Assembly: GCA_949752735.1 (NCBI GenBank)
Contig: OX457046.1
Coordinates: forward strand, 34,419,555-34,483,554
Direction of reading: 5' to 3'
DNA from: Lumbricus terrestris
Taxonomy: Eukaryota; Annelida; Clitellata; Crassiclitellata; Lumbricidae
Length of the DNA: 64,000 nucleotides
Positions 35,205 to 46,345 of this stretch are shown piece by piece. The translations under genes and the position numbers were made by a program. Each line of letters starts with the position of its first letter. Within the stretch, counting starts at the first letter, position 1. The notes under the pieces are model-generated. The model worked only from the letters and a program-made list of their open reading frames with translations, was not told where the DNA came from and made no database searches.

Positions 35205-36241
35205 ATTTGTCTCCCCTCCAACGTTAGAAGAACATCTTAGAAAATTAACGACTAAAAAAGGTCATCAGCTATTTTGGCTGGCAAAAACTGGTATTTTTTT
35301 GAAGAAATTTCGACCAAATGACTAAAAACTGTTTTTTGAGAGAAAATTGACTTCCCTAGAAATTTCGGCCAGATGACAAAAAAATCGCGAGAAATTTTAG
35401 CTGGCAAAAAGATGGAAAATTTCATCGGCGACTCAGCCAAAATCTCGCGTCTTTCCTTCGGCCAATCGTTTGTCCCCCGCAAGTCTCCGCCCAAGGGATT
35501 GCAACATATGAAGAAGTTCAGAATGTGCTCATAGGGAGGCTATAGGCTTAATGAACTTGGATTGCTGGATGCTGACGAGATTTCATATGGAATGGTCATT
35601 CACTTTAGAAAAGACAATAGTTACTCCGATCTGATGACAAATGCCTAACTGGACTGGAACTGCTCAGCATTTCGGGGGATTTTGCAGAAACTGTTTCTTT
35701 TCAAGTGCAGGCCATCTGTTCTGTTAGTAGTTTAGATAATTTGTGTTCTTGTGAATAGTTTCAATTGCATAACCGTACACTTTAACTGGTTGCGGTCTGT
35801 CAACCGGATTGTCCAATAAAGAAAAACAATTATTACTTGATGACATTCCTGATCAGTTTACAGCTGACAAGAGTAGAATAGCGTGAGCTATTATGCGGAC
35901 CATACAATTTGAAACTATTAAATTGAACAATATCTACTGTATTGACATTTGTTAGCTTGGCTAGTTTTGTCTTAGAAGTGAGCCCATAACAGTCATTTTA
36001 GAATAGTTTTGGTATTTCATTAGACTACACATTTTTATAGCGGAAAGTTTGAGTTACATGTTTATATTTCACAATAGGCATACATTAACATTTTGGACTT
36101 TTTGGGAACGGAGGTATGGTCAGAGAATGGTAAGGAATAAGGGCATCTGAGAATTTCACTAGCCCCACCAAGGCCTTAATTCGCACCTGAGTAAGGATGG
36201 ATAATAAACATTGCAGCTGGTCAGTCTTTTCTTTATATTAC

Positions 36242-36247
36242 TTTAAT
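36242..36247 (-). terminator. Possible MPPE1 polyadenylation signal ATTAAA
   Basis: The common variant ATTAAA occurs on the minus strand about 210 nt beyond the MPPE1 stop codon. No canonical AATAAA was seen nearer. This is a position-based inference only. Confidence 0.3.
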
Positions 36248-36457
36248 ACAAAAAACGGTGTACCTCTAATACATGATTTAAAGCAGTCAGGGTTACGCAG
36301 AGAAGGTCTAGCCTTGACTCACGACACAGTTTTATAGTAACTCCAAAATTAAAATTACAAAGTACCGATCGACGCAAGATGTGGTCCTCAGAATCAAATT
36401 ATTTCAGAATGATTGGCATTAAGTTATCGTGAATTATCGACATGTAAACGGAAAGCA

Positions 36458-39400
36458 TCAGTCCACTGCATGATGACCGTGCCACGCCCAATGTTCCAAC
36501 CGATAGCCACAAAAAGCGGCCAGTAAAATAAGAGCACAGCCGGAAATATAGATTCCTATCACGGTAAACTCGTCCGGCAGGAAGCATTTGTTGATGGCAA
36601 AACGGTTGCTGCTTATTACCAGCTGTAAGAGAAACATATTTCAAATTAAATTTAGAATATGATCGTCTACTTAACAAATTCGATTAAATATAATTATTGT
36701 GGCTGACCAAATGAAAAACTGTAAAGATTTATGAGCTGGATATTTAATTTCCAGAGTAAACGGCAGAAATTTTCATTCTACACATTCACAACAAATGTAA
36801 ACACAACAACGCAATGGTGCATTTGAGAACATACCCACACACATGCCTACAGTTCTCTAATAAATTAATACATATATATTTGTTTTAGCCAACCAAAACT
36901 TTTAAATGTTTCTAACATCTCAGTAGCGAAAAGAGACATGTAACTCAGGGCCCTCAGGCAGCATACCTGCAGCTCGGATAGCTATAATTGGTTAGACAGA
37001 ACAATGCCCCTATAATGTTTCCTGGAGGTGGCTTATTTACTGGCCCAGTTAGTGACATCATAAGAGCGTTGACTGCACCTCACGCTGAGTCACGGGACTC
37101 TGTGAAAGAGAGCGTGCAGGCCACGGTTCGCTTCCCGAAGGTTGCTTATTTAAGACATTTAAAATCTCGGGCTAGCACGGCAATGCACCAAGAACCTAAC
37201 TGGCATGGCGTCCATTCAAATGGGTGAGCGGTGGTGAAGTATTTCACCCGATCGATTCATTGAAAAATAAGCAGGGTCGAGGTCATATGGCCGCTATGTA
37301 AAAACCGAGTACATTTACATTTAATTAAGAGATTTAAACCTCAGGCTAGCACAATCCGTACACGTTAGGTGTGCTGTGTGCCAAACAGTGTTACGAACCT
37401 AGAGCTGGTTTATATTTATATGGTACATATTCATATGGCAGCAATGGTGGTAAGGTCACTACATAAAACAAGTGTATCTACATTTGCTCGAGAAATTGCC
37501 TGACTAAGCACAGGGCTTTTTTAGCGTGCAGTTGTACACAAAATGTGCAGTTCTAAATCGATTTGTGCAGTTGTAGAAACACTTCGGTACAGTTAAAACT
37601 AGCCAAATAGTCATTATCCTGGAAATGGAAGTAATTTACCATGGAGAATGGGAAAGGAAAGAAAGGGTTGTGCAGCTGTAAAAATTCCTTAAAAACTAAG
37701 CCCTGACTAAGCAAATCAACTTTCGTTTTACTCGCAATTTACTCTTTCATTCAATCGTCTATACGATTCAATAACTCGGTATTAACTAACTTACAAACTA
37801 TTTAGTCATAGCTCAAGAAACATTTTCAAGTCATCTTTACATGCACTTTTTAAGATCTCTTAGATTTCCACGCTAAGCATTTTTCTTTGGTTATTCAAAG
37901 ACGCTTGCAGAACCAAATGCCCGTATACATAGCAGGGCTTCTTTTAAGGAAGTTCTAGAACTAACCATTCTTTCCCTCCCAATCGGTTGACAATGACTTT
38001 TTACTATTTCTAGCCGCAGCTGCCGCACAGAAGTGTTTCCACAACTTCACCCGTCCATTTCGAACCATTGCACATTTTGGGTAGAACTGCACGCTAAAAA
38101 GCCCTTATAAAGACATGTATATCTTATTACATGCTTACTGACCAGAATGAAGCTTGGGTTTCGCCGGTTTCTCCAGCTGAAAGACGGAAGTGTCCATTCT
38201 GGAATGTTATCCTTGTGCATCGTCTTACAGAAATTATGCGTATGACCGCTGAGAACCAGTCTCGGCTGCAGTCGGTCCAAAATCTAAAACAGAATTTGTA
38301 CATGCCAACTTTACACTGCTTAATAAAGGGTAGCACATGCCTCAAATGGGGGCAAATTTGGACAAAACTTTAGCTAATATAGCGACCGTACATAACCTTG
38401 ACCCTGATCTTTTTTATATGTGATTATCACTATTTGGTGAAAACAAATAACTGGACCAACTATTCGGTCGAATACGAATAGTGTACAAAAAATAGGTCTA
38501 CTGACAGCAGTAAAACATTTCAGATGAACGGTAAGCAAATATTTCAGTTCAGTAAATTTAATACATGAACTAAAATTAAACAGTTAGTTACCACATGTAT
38601 TTTAAATTGCATCCTTCAGCCAGGTTGTGTACACTTGCTATGGCAGCATCATATGCAGAAACAGATGTCATATGACCATTATTCGCATTCGGTCCAACTG
38701 CCACCATTCAGCCGAATACCGAGTAGCTATTCGGCCACGAAGAGAATACAAAGCAAATGTTCGGTACAGACTTACTCATTTTTCTCTTAAAAGAACTGAT
38801 CGGGTGAGATCCTTCACCACCGATTTGATTGATTGTATGTATGTGCACTTGTTATAGCGCCCCTTCAAGCTCAGAGGCACTCCTGACTACAGCACGGACA
38901 CTGGATCGAAGTTTCACGCCGAAGCGCTGAGCAATTGCGAGTGAAGGACTTGCCCAAGGTCCCTACGCGGCGACTTGAGGTGGATTCGAACCTGCAACCC
39001 TCAGGCTGCAAGGCAACGAACATATCCAATACACCCTCATGCCCCACAATGAATGGACACTATGCAACAGAATAATACCTTGTTCGATATGTCTTTTGCT
39101 AGACAAGTCCATCGCGGGCTCATTTGGAGATGTCTCATGCCTGCATCAGCAGCATCCGGTCCAGAGCAGTGGGAATCCGACCGACGAAACAATGGGTAGT
39201 GCTAGAAGGAAGATGACAAGATGACTTACACAGAGGCGAGGCATCACCTTGGCCATCACAAGTAACAATTACTCAAGCAACTATATTCAACCAACAATGC
39301 TCAGACAACAAAATACACACACAATACTCAATGATATTCAGGCAATGATATTCAGACAATAATACTCATACAACAATACTCAAACAACAATACTCATACA

Positions 39401-42400
39401 ACAATACTGAGACAACAATACTGAGACAACAATACTCAAACAACAATACTCATACAACAATACTCAAACAATAATACTCACACAAAAAAGGCTCCACACT
39501 GACCCATCCATTCTACCATCCCTGCCACATTGAGATATGTACTTGCACAACTTACAAAAAATGTCTGCAATCCGCTCCAAGTCTCCTTCCCATCAGCACA
39601 AAGACAAACGAAAGTAAGCTGCAAAATCACAAAAGCTGATATGCCTGCAACAATGCGCTTGACGCTACTTTTCCTGACAACAAATCCTGCTTTTGAGAAC
39701 CAAACACCATAACTTTTTAAAATCTACGATGCTTTTCGTGCCAATTAGCAATTCTGAAAATTAGAGCACAACAGGAAAAAACTTACCTGAAGCAAAACAG
39801 GTCTTGAATAGACAGCACCATCTTTTGAGCAATTCTTCAGTTTACCCTACAAATTTAATGACCAAAAACAGAAATTAAAGCCACTGCAGAAGGAAGAAAC
39901 TAGAAACGAAACAGTGCCTTTTTAACAGTAGTTTCAGTTTAAAGTTTGACGGCACTGCATGATAACAAAGATCATTGGTGTTTCCCACCTCCTTCATCCA
40001 AGCTTGGGACTGGCGCTGCCTTGCACTAAGACACGGACGTGAATCATCATCATCATCACCATCATCATCACCATCATCATCATCACCACCACCACCTTAA
40101 TAACCACTATATAGCAATTTATATCCATTATGTTTATAATGTTTATGTTTATATTAATATTACATATTTATGTTTATTTATAAACATATGTTAGCACCTA
40201 ATGGGCCCAATGCAGACACACTTTTTAGTAATCGAGACACACCCTAATGAACACTTTACACACCTGAGCACAGTCGAGCGACTGTATGATTCGGTTCAAC
40301 GAATCCTCGGCTTCTCTGCAGAAGTTACATCCATCGCCTTCAAACGCCATGCTGTTCAGGAGGACAAATACGTTGCTTTTGATCGTCACCATTCGCGCCG
40401 ATGATGCGTTAAACGCTCTTACGAACCGCTGATGTTTATGGTCATCAACCCTGGAAAGCAGAGGAAATATACGCAGTTACGTTACCTCAATATCAGAAAC
40501 ATCTTACAACAAGGACATAATATATATAATGGCTTTACTCGTGCATGGTGGTCGAGTGGTTATTGTGTTGGACAAAGTGAGAAGTCGGGGTTAAAATCCA
40601 ACTACGGAAAAAATTACGTCTAGATTTCTGCTCCAAATGGTCTCATAGCCAGCTCAGCTATGATTGATTGAGAACACTGACAGTAAGTGTCACTGTTGGT
40701 GGGACGATATGAATTCATACCACAGATTCGAATCCACCTCAAGTCACCGCGTAGGGACCTTGGGTTTTCACTCGCAATTGCTCAGCACTTCGGCGTGAAA
40801 CTCCGATGCAGTGCCGCTCTGTAGTCAGAAGCGCCCCTGAGTAGAGAGCTTGGAAGGGCGCTATAACAAGTGCACATACAAACAGACCAGTCACAGACAT
40901 ATACAGTCATACCTACCAACTAGTACAAACCTTGCCCTTCCAGAACCTCATCAATAAAATTTGCAGACCGTTCCGCCTCTCTGGAGCAAACTTACGCCAG
41001 CACTACAACAAACATCTGAGCCATCGTAAGAACTCACTAAAACTCCACCTCTCGCTATTTCCCTCGAAACTGAAAACATTGTTTTTATTCACAAATCCTA
41101 TCCTGATTCTTCCACTTTCTCAACACTCCACGCCATTTCAACCCTAAATATCATTCGCCCCACCCGTCTTTCTAACTCCTCGCCTGATTCTTGGGATCTT
41201 GACCCTCTGCCTATCGACTTTGGTTTGGTTCCACCTGTGAATAACCTGCTTCCCGCAACTTTGCTTTTGTGGGTGCTGTAGAAGTTCTGAGTTAACGATT
41301 ACGATATCAAATACATGGACATAGATATACATCTGCAGATATATATGTATATAACTATATATATAAAATATTATACATACATGCATATATATATATATAT
41401 ATGACATTCTTACATGTAATGAAATCCTATATCGTGATTTCCAGCAACAACAATGATATCCGTATTTTCTGGCGTCTGGAATTTCCTCCTGAATCGATTG
41501 ACATGTTCGTCGAATTCCGCATCATCGCACCACTTGCCTTCGTCAAATAAATCACCTGCATGCAAATCAAAACATTGAACGTGCACCGAGAGATTTGCCT
41601 TTAATAGCAATCGGATATGCAGGAGAAAATATCAATATAATAAAAAAAATTATATTTGCATGAGCTAAGCTCACATAAAACTTTCAGTGCAGTTCAAATT
41701 CTGATACATGCATAATTTTTAGAGCAGATCAAGAGTAGATATCAGAAATTGAATTGCCAATGAAATACAAATTCAACATAATTTGCTATCGATCAATATT
41801 GATTTCAGCTCACTTGATCTCTGGTATTTGCTGAACTGCTATAAACCTAAACCTATCTACATCTCTCACTCTTCTTAATACCTATTTTTTCTTTAGGGGC
41901 TATCGCACTGGGAGCGCTACTGATAGGGCTGCCAACTTTATAGTTTGCCATTTCGGGATGCCCACAGTCACTCAATATGACATTGAAAATTTACAGTCCA
42001 CATAACCGCATAATGTAACAAATGTTGTGTCAGCCAATATAGAATCTAGTCTACAGTCTACAAAAAAAACCGGAACTTAGTCGTTAATAATTCTGCAGAT
42101 AAATTGTCAAAGACAAATTTATGGCCTAAATTTAAGATTAGAAGCAACTTCAAGAAGACAGCTCTTTAATATACAGTTATCTAGACCTGCCAGAGCAATC
42201 AGACTTATCAGAATGAGCAAAGTTCATAGGTAGGCTGGCACTTATACGCCATGCATGCAGATTACCTGATTACTACTCCATTTATTAAATAATTAGGTAG
42301 TAGAACATATCTTAAGCTCATAGGCCCTAGTCTGACAAGTTTTAAGTAGTTCCAGAACACTATATATTGGGTTCTAGGCACAAAGTTGCAGAAGTCAGGA

Positions 42401-44135
42401 TGTCATCTCTCAAACAGCATTAGAACGGACTGACAGTAGGCCTGCATAGGACACAATATGTTATTGAGTGTCAGTGGTTTGCAAAATGTTTTGTAGATTT
42501 TAATCTATCGATGTCCGACATTCAATGCTCAACCAACAATGTTAGGTCTAATTGATCGCAGAAAGTTCTAAAAAATCTTGTGACTTGCCAAGTTATAGTG
42601 TGCAAAATAAGAACTTTATGTGAAGTGAATATCTACAACAAATTCCGGGACAATTTGAGATCCGTCCGAGACACGGGACGCACAGGGCTGATTCCGGAAC
42701 TGTCCCGGCGAATCCGGGACGGTTGGCAGCCCTAGCTACTGAATGGCCTCGGCTGTGAGCGGTGCTATAGAAATTACTAATTACATTACATTAATTGAAA
42801 CTAATGCATTATTGAAGATGTTAAGTGACTTGATATTTGATGAATATATTTTTCCAACTGTATTTGAGTCATACCTTTACAACAATGTCAAATGTGAATG
42901 CCAAGAATATCGAATGAACCTGCTAATGGCTCTCTGCAACAATTCGTGTTTTTCTGAATTTGTTTTGTAAATAATGAACTAACCAAGAACAAAAACAGCT
43001 TCTGGATGGTGGAGCAGCATAGTAGTTTGAAATGCTCGTTCCATCTGCCATTCCCTAAATCAAAAGTAAATCATATTGTAGACAACGAAACAACAAATGT
43101 TAAGAATCTCTTAAAAGGTTTACAATCTAAAGGTCATCTAGCCAAATAAAAACTGGAACTTAGCTTATCTTGAAAATATAACCTGACCCAACTTGCTTGA
43201 TATAATACATATAAAGTTGTGTATAGCATAACTGTAACTGAACTGGAAACTTTTTGCAATTTTTCTGATGATTTCAGATGATGTCGAATAGATTAGATAT
43301 TAACCTTTTATTCAAGCAAGTTATGTATCCAAAATTTTAGGCAACATGCTATATTGTATTTTTGTCACATGGGAGCATCTCGGATTAGTGTGCACTGCAC
43401 TGCCCGCTGGAGTCGGGAGCGCCTCTCAGTAGTTTTTTTCTTGAAGGAGCGCTATATAAATGTCCAAATGAATGAATAAATTAAATATTAATGAAATACA
43501 ATATTAATTTATAGATACAATACAATACCACAACAACAAAATTTGTACTTAAGTATTTGTCAAGCTCCTCTAGCAGGGTGAACTGTTCAGAAGAATCCCC
43601 AGTGCGCAAGGCCACACAAGAAGTATGTATTGAGCAGAGAGAAGGAAGAGAGATTGCTAGACAGAATTGTAGAGCAAACAGTAAGAGGAAGCATGCTCCA
43701 AATTGACGCAAATGATATACGTTCATAAACCAATCCAGAACCTACCTAAATAATAATTTTTCACCAATGTGATATTCAGAAGGCAAATTGCAAAAACATT
43801 AACGAAAATTGTCAGTAATCAACACTATTAACTGCGTTTATGCATAATTTGACACCTTCAAACTTACGAGACCTTCTAAGTTTGTCAAGCCAGTGTCCCT
43901 CTCTGTTTCCAAGAAGATGAGTGTCCGACAGAACCATAGCATAGAGTGGGTCACTTGGTTCATGATCGCTAGTGTTCACATCTAGAGATGGCCACGTGCA
44001 TTGTAGCAAAACGACATAATAATGTACATATTCGTTATAAATTAGCAAACATATCAGGCATCCAGAAATTGAAAATCTCCTTCGTCTCCAGAAATGTCTT
44101 AATGCTGTTCGGCAGTGCTGGGGTAGTCTGATCAT
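36458..44135 (-). CDS. MPPE1: Metallophosphoesterase 1 (PGAP5), GPI ethanolamine-phosphate phosphodiesterase
   Basis: PGAP5 removes a side-chain ethanolamine phosphate from the GPI glycan during ER-to-Golgi export. Eight exons, 5' to 3': 44135-43873, 43054-42984, 41555-41414, 40450-40264, 39846-39787, 39201-39079, 38283-38143, 36622-36458 (stop TGA); 383 residues, human 396. Order of features: N-terminal membrane segment [12 protein letters not shown]; the metallophosphoesterase metal ligands in [27 protein letters not shown], the HYPLF motif and LSGHTH; conserved [13 protein letters not shown]; then a second membrane segment [20 protein letters not shown]. An in-frame TAG precedes the ATG by 45 nt. 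The exon 1 donor that keeps frame is the weak AG|GTCTCG, with a stronger GTAAGT 5 nt downstream. The short C-terminal tail (HGHHAVD) has no dilysine-type retrieval signal. A large hAT element (41924-42734) lies in the exon 2-3 intron. Confidence 0.94.
37511..37705. mobile_element. hAT-type MITE, family 1 copy
   Basis: Ends CAGGGCTTTT...AAGCCCTG with target duplication ACTAAGCA (37503-37510, 37706-37713). In the last MPPE1 intron. Confidence 0.85.
37933..38106. mobile_element. hAT-type MITE, family 1 copy (inverted relative to 37511)
   Basis: Starts CAGGGCTTCT and ends CTAAAAAGCCCTT, with TTGCACATTTTGGGTAGAAC near the right end. The right terminal base is changed and the duplication is unclear. 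It lies about 40 bp from the MPPE1 exon 7 donor. Confidence 0.65.
38840..39045 (-). mobile_element. tRNA-derived SINE (GGTGTAGTGG family)
   Basis: Reverse-strand copy from TTATAGCGCCCCTTCAAGC to ACACCCTCATGCCCC. Its head lies about 34 bp downstream of the MPPE1 exon 6 donor. Confidence 0.75.
39345..39485. repeat. 14-bp minisatellite ACAACAATACTCAA
   Basis: About ten tandem units of ACAACAATACTC(A/G)(A/T), with a few TACTGAG variants. In the MPPE1 exon 5-6 intron. Confidence 0.8.
40728..40880 (+). mobile_element. tRNA-derived SINE (GGTGTAGTGG family), 5'-truncated
   Basis: B box GATTCGAATCC through TAGGGACCTTGGG and GGCGCTATAACAAGTGCACAT. In the MPPE1 exon 3-4 intron. Confidence 0.7.
41924..42734. 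mobile_element. 0.8-kb hAT-like element in an MPPE1 intron
   Basis: Termini TAGGGCTGCCAAC...GTTGGCAGCCCTA, with 8-bp duplication GCTACTGA (41916-41923, 42735-42742). No transposase frame. The flanking sequence resembles the GAGCGCTAT tail of the local SINE family. Confidence 0.87.
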
Positions 44136-44617
44136 CGTCGACACTGTGTCGTGCACATGCAAACCCAAATATATTTTCCGCTATCGACGCTACTATACAT
44201 GAGTTGGATCAGTAGAAACCGGCGATTAGCGTGAAATCTTCTCGGTCTAGCAAAAGCGCTAACCGACATTAATCGATCTACGCACCAGTTTTAATTTGTT
44301 TAAATCGTACGATTTTTGCGTCAAAATACATGACAAAATAACGTTTGATAGATGCCTCTCTTATCTCTGTGTTTATTAGTGAACATGATTTTCAACAACC
44401 TAGTAACATAGCTTATTATTAACCATGAAGTCTGTTGTTGTTACGTAATTGGAACACAAGTGAGAAAGGCAGTGAAAATTGCAAATATATTAGGCCTACA
44501 TTTTCGTTGGCTGGAATATCTTTTGAAAAATAGCACTGATAAATTCTACTAAAGGTCTTCGATTAAAACAGCTTTTAACTGATGGGTGTAATTTGGTCTT
44601 GGATAGAAGAGAAGCTA

Positions 44618-44973
44618 GTCCGTAGCTCAGTTGAGAGAGTGCTGGTCGTTAGACTGAGAGTCATCCGCGCGACCCGGGTTCAAACCTCGCTCAGAGCAAT
44701 AATTTATCAATGTTTCTGCTAGCTGCCATTGGCGCTTTTCTGTTGTGTTGTTTGACTCGGGTTCTGCTGAAAATAAGATAGCCCTTCCCACTTCTGGCTT
44801 GGCCGAACTGGGAGTGATCCAGCACTTAGGCTATTAGTGTTAAGCTACCGAACCCACTGCTGTAAAGCCGAACTGCGTGTCGTGCTATAGTGGGCCGTAT
44901 TTCGTATAACCTGTACCTGTAATCATTCTGCGGTTTGTCAGATTGAGTCATTAAACGAAGATTTTATTATTAT
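44618..44973 (+). mobile_element. tRNA-headed SINE, full-length
   Basis: The head has a pol III A box (TAGCTCAGTTGAGAGAGTG) and B box (GGGTTCAAACC). A roughly 250-bp body follows, ending GATTGAGTCATTAAACGAAG plus a TTATTATTAT tail. The same body occurs at 27498-28060. It is not a functional tRNA gene: the anticodon arm does not fold well and acceptor ends do not pair. Confidence 0.8.
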
Positions 44974-45578
44974 ATTAGCCTCTTGCTATTGTGCGGCATT
45001 TGTGCCTGTACCAGAACGCATCTCGCACCCTAATTCGCAGTTTCGTCATCAGTGGTTCATCTTCTTCGATGAATCTTCTTTGAAACTCAACGCTCGAGAC
45101 AAAAACTGAATGTTGTATTGTAATTATAAGGGCACCGGTCATTTGGCGCTAAAGGATTTGTGTCAAGGCTTTGAAAGGATTTCTAGCGTGATCAAGCTGC
45201 ATTTTCTCATCAGAATAAAGTACGTGGTTGATAGATTTCATGTGTTCGCCTGTAAGATGCTTATTTAAGGAAATCGAGCGCTAAAATTGAATAAAATGGT
45301 GTACGCCTTATAACGACCGTAGGGCCTCGGGGTACGACCCGAAACCCGAATCTCCACAAGAAAGTTTTCGGGTGAGATCATTCGGTACGGTCGCTTGATC
45401 GAATGGTTATCACCCACGGTTAAAGTCTTGTTATGAAACGTGCTAGAGAAAATGTTTAAGAAGAATTATTATCAAATTTTACATCGCTAACACGGGTTGC
45501 TTCAAGGCCCTGTAGACCCGTTATGTGCACAAGTAAGATTTAATCTCATTTAGACCGATCACTGGGCTGACTGGTATG

Positions 45579-45986
45579 CAGTGGCGTAGCCAGTTATTTT
45601 TTCATGGGGGGGGGCAGTGGGGTGGCAGCTTGAAATGATGGGGTGGCTACCGTTGGCATCAGTATATTGCCATAGACTATGTATTTTTAGATTTTGGATG
45701 TATTACAGTATTGGACATAATGTGCATGCAAGTCTCACTAGCTTGTCTGTCCCACAGTGCACTATAGTGGCCTGTCCCACTTTCCCATCACCCACCCTAT
45801 AAGAAGTTGTACAGGAAGTTGTATAAAAAATAAAAATAAGTCAGAAATTATATAACATTCTTTAATTCTTTATCACTCGTAAAAGTAAAAAGTAAAACAA
45901 ACGCAGGGATTGGGGGGGCAGCCGGGGGGCAGCCCTTTCATTTGGGGGGCGGCTGCCCCCCCTTGCCCCCCGTAGTTACGCCACTG
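45579..45986. mobile_element. hAT-type MITE with CAGTGGCGTAG termini
   Basis: Ends CAGTGGCGTAGCCAG and GTAGTTACGCCACTG, with 8-bp duplication CTGGTATG (45571-45578, 45987-45994). G-runs lie inside the left end and C-runs inside the right. Non-coding. Confidence 0.88.
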
Positions 45987-46345
45987 CTGGTATGGGCTAC
46001 CTTGTTCAGAGCCTTGCTTCTTCTGTCGTCGCAAAATGTAATACGATGGTTACTAATGAAGGTGTTATCTGCTCTGTTGGATTTTGTACAAATTTGTTGA
46101 CAATACAGATACTTTGAGCAATTTGACCCTAATAATTATGAAATTATGGTCCAAATTAAATAAGTAATTTTGGTGCTGATCGATCCTCATCGCCACCAAT
46201 TTTTAATCTGTCCAAGATGATTTTGTAACAAAAGTGTCTCAATATTGTTGTTTGCGTTTATAGTCTGGATACAGTTATCATAAGTTTATATTGTATAATT
46301 AATATTATGCAATGATGCTTTACAATGTTCTGTCATCATAGTCAT

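Larger units (their letters stand above)
33377..36241. other. Intergenic stretch upstream of the small gene, transposon-filled
   Basis: 33377-34584 has a degenerate relative of the 8681 element (about 33662-33848) and AT-rich unique sequence. 34585-35498 is the nested MITE cluster. 35500-36240 holds nothing recognised. Confidence 0.5.

Noticed and set aside
39293..39485. CRISPR-like array
   Set aside because: The 14-bp units are contiguous with no spacers, and the context is an intron of an animal gene.
40932..41147. 71-codon frame resembling retroelement text ([12 protein letters not shown])
   Set aside because: Adjacent sequence is shared with a repeat near 21200, but no reverse-transcriptase or other domain is visible, so it was not called as a gene.
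44618..44695. tRNA gene
   Set aside because: A and B boxes are present but the anticodon stem and acceptor ends do not pair properly. The sequence continues into a SINE body and tail found again at 27498-28060.
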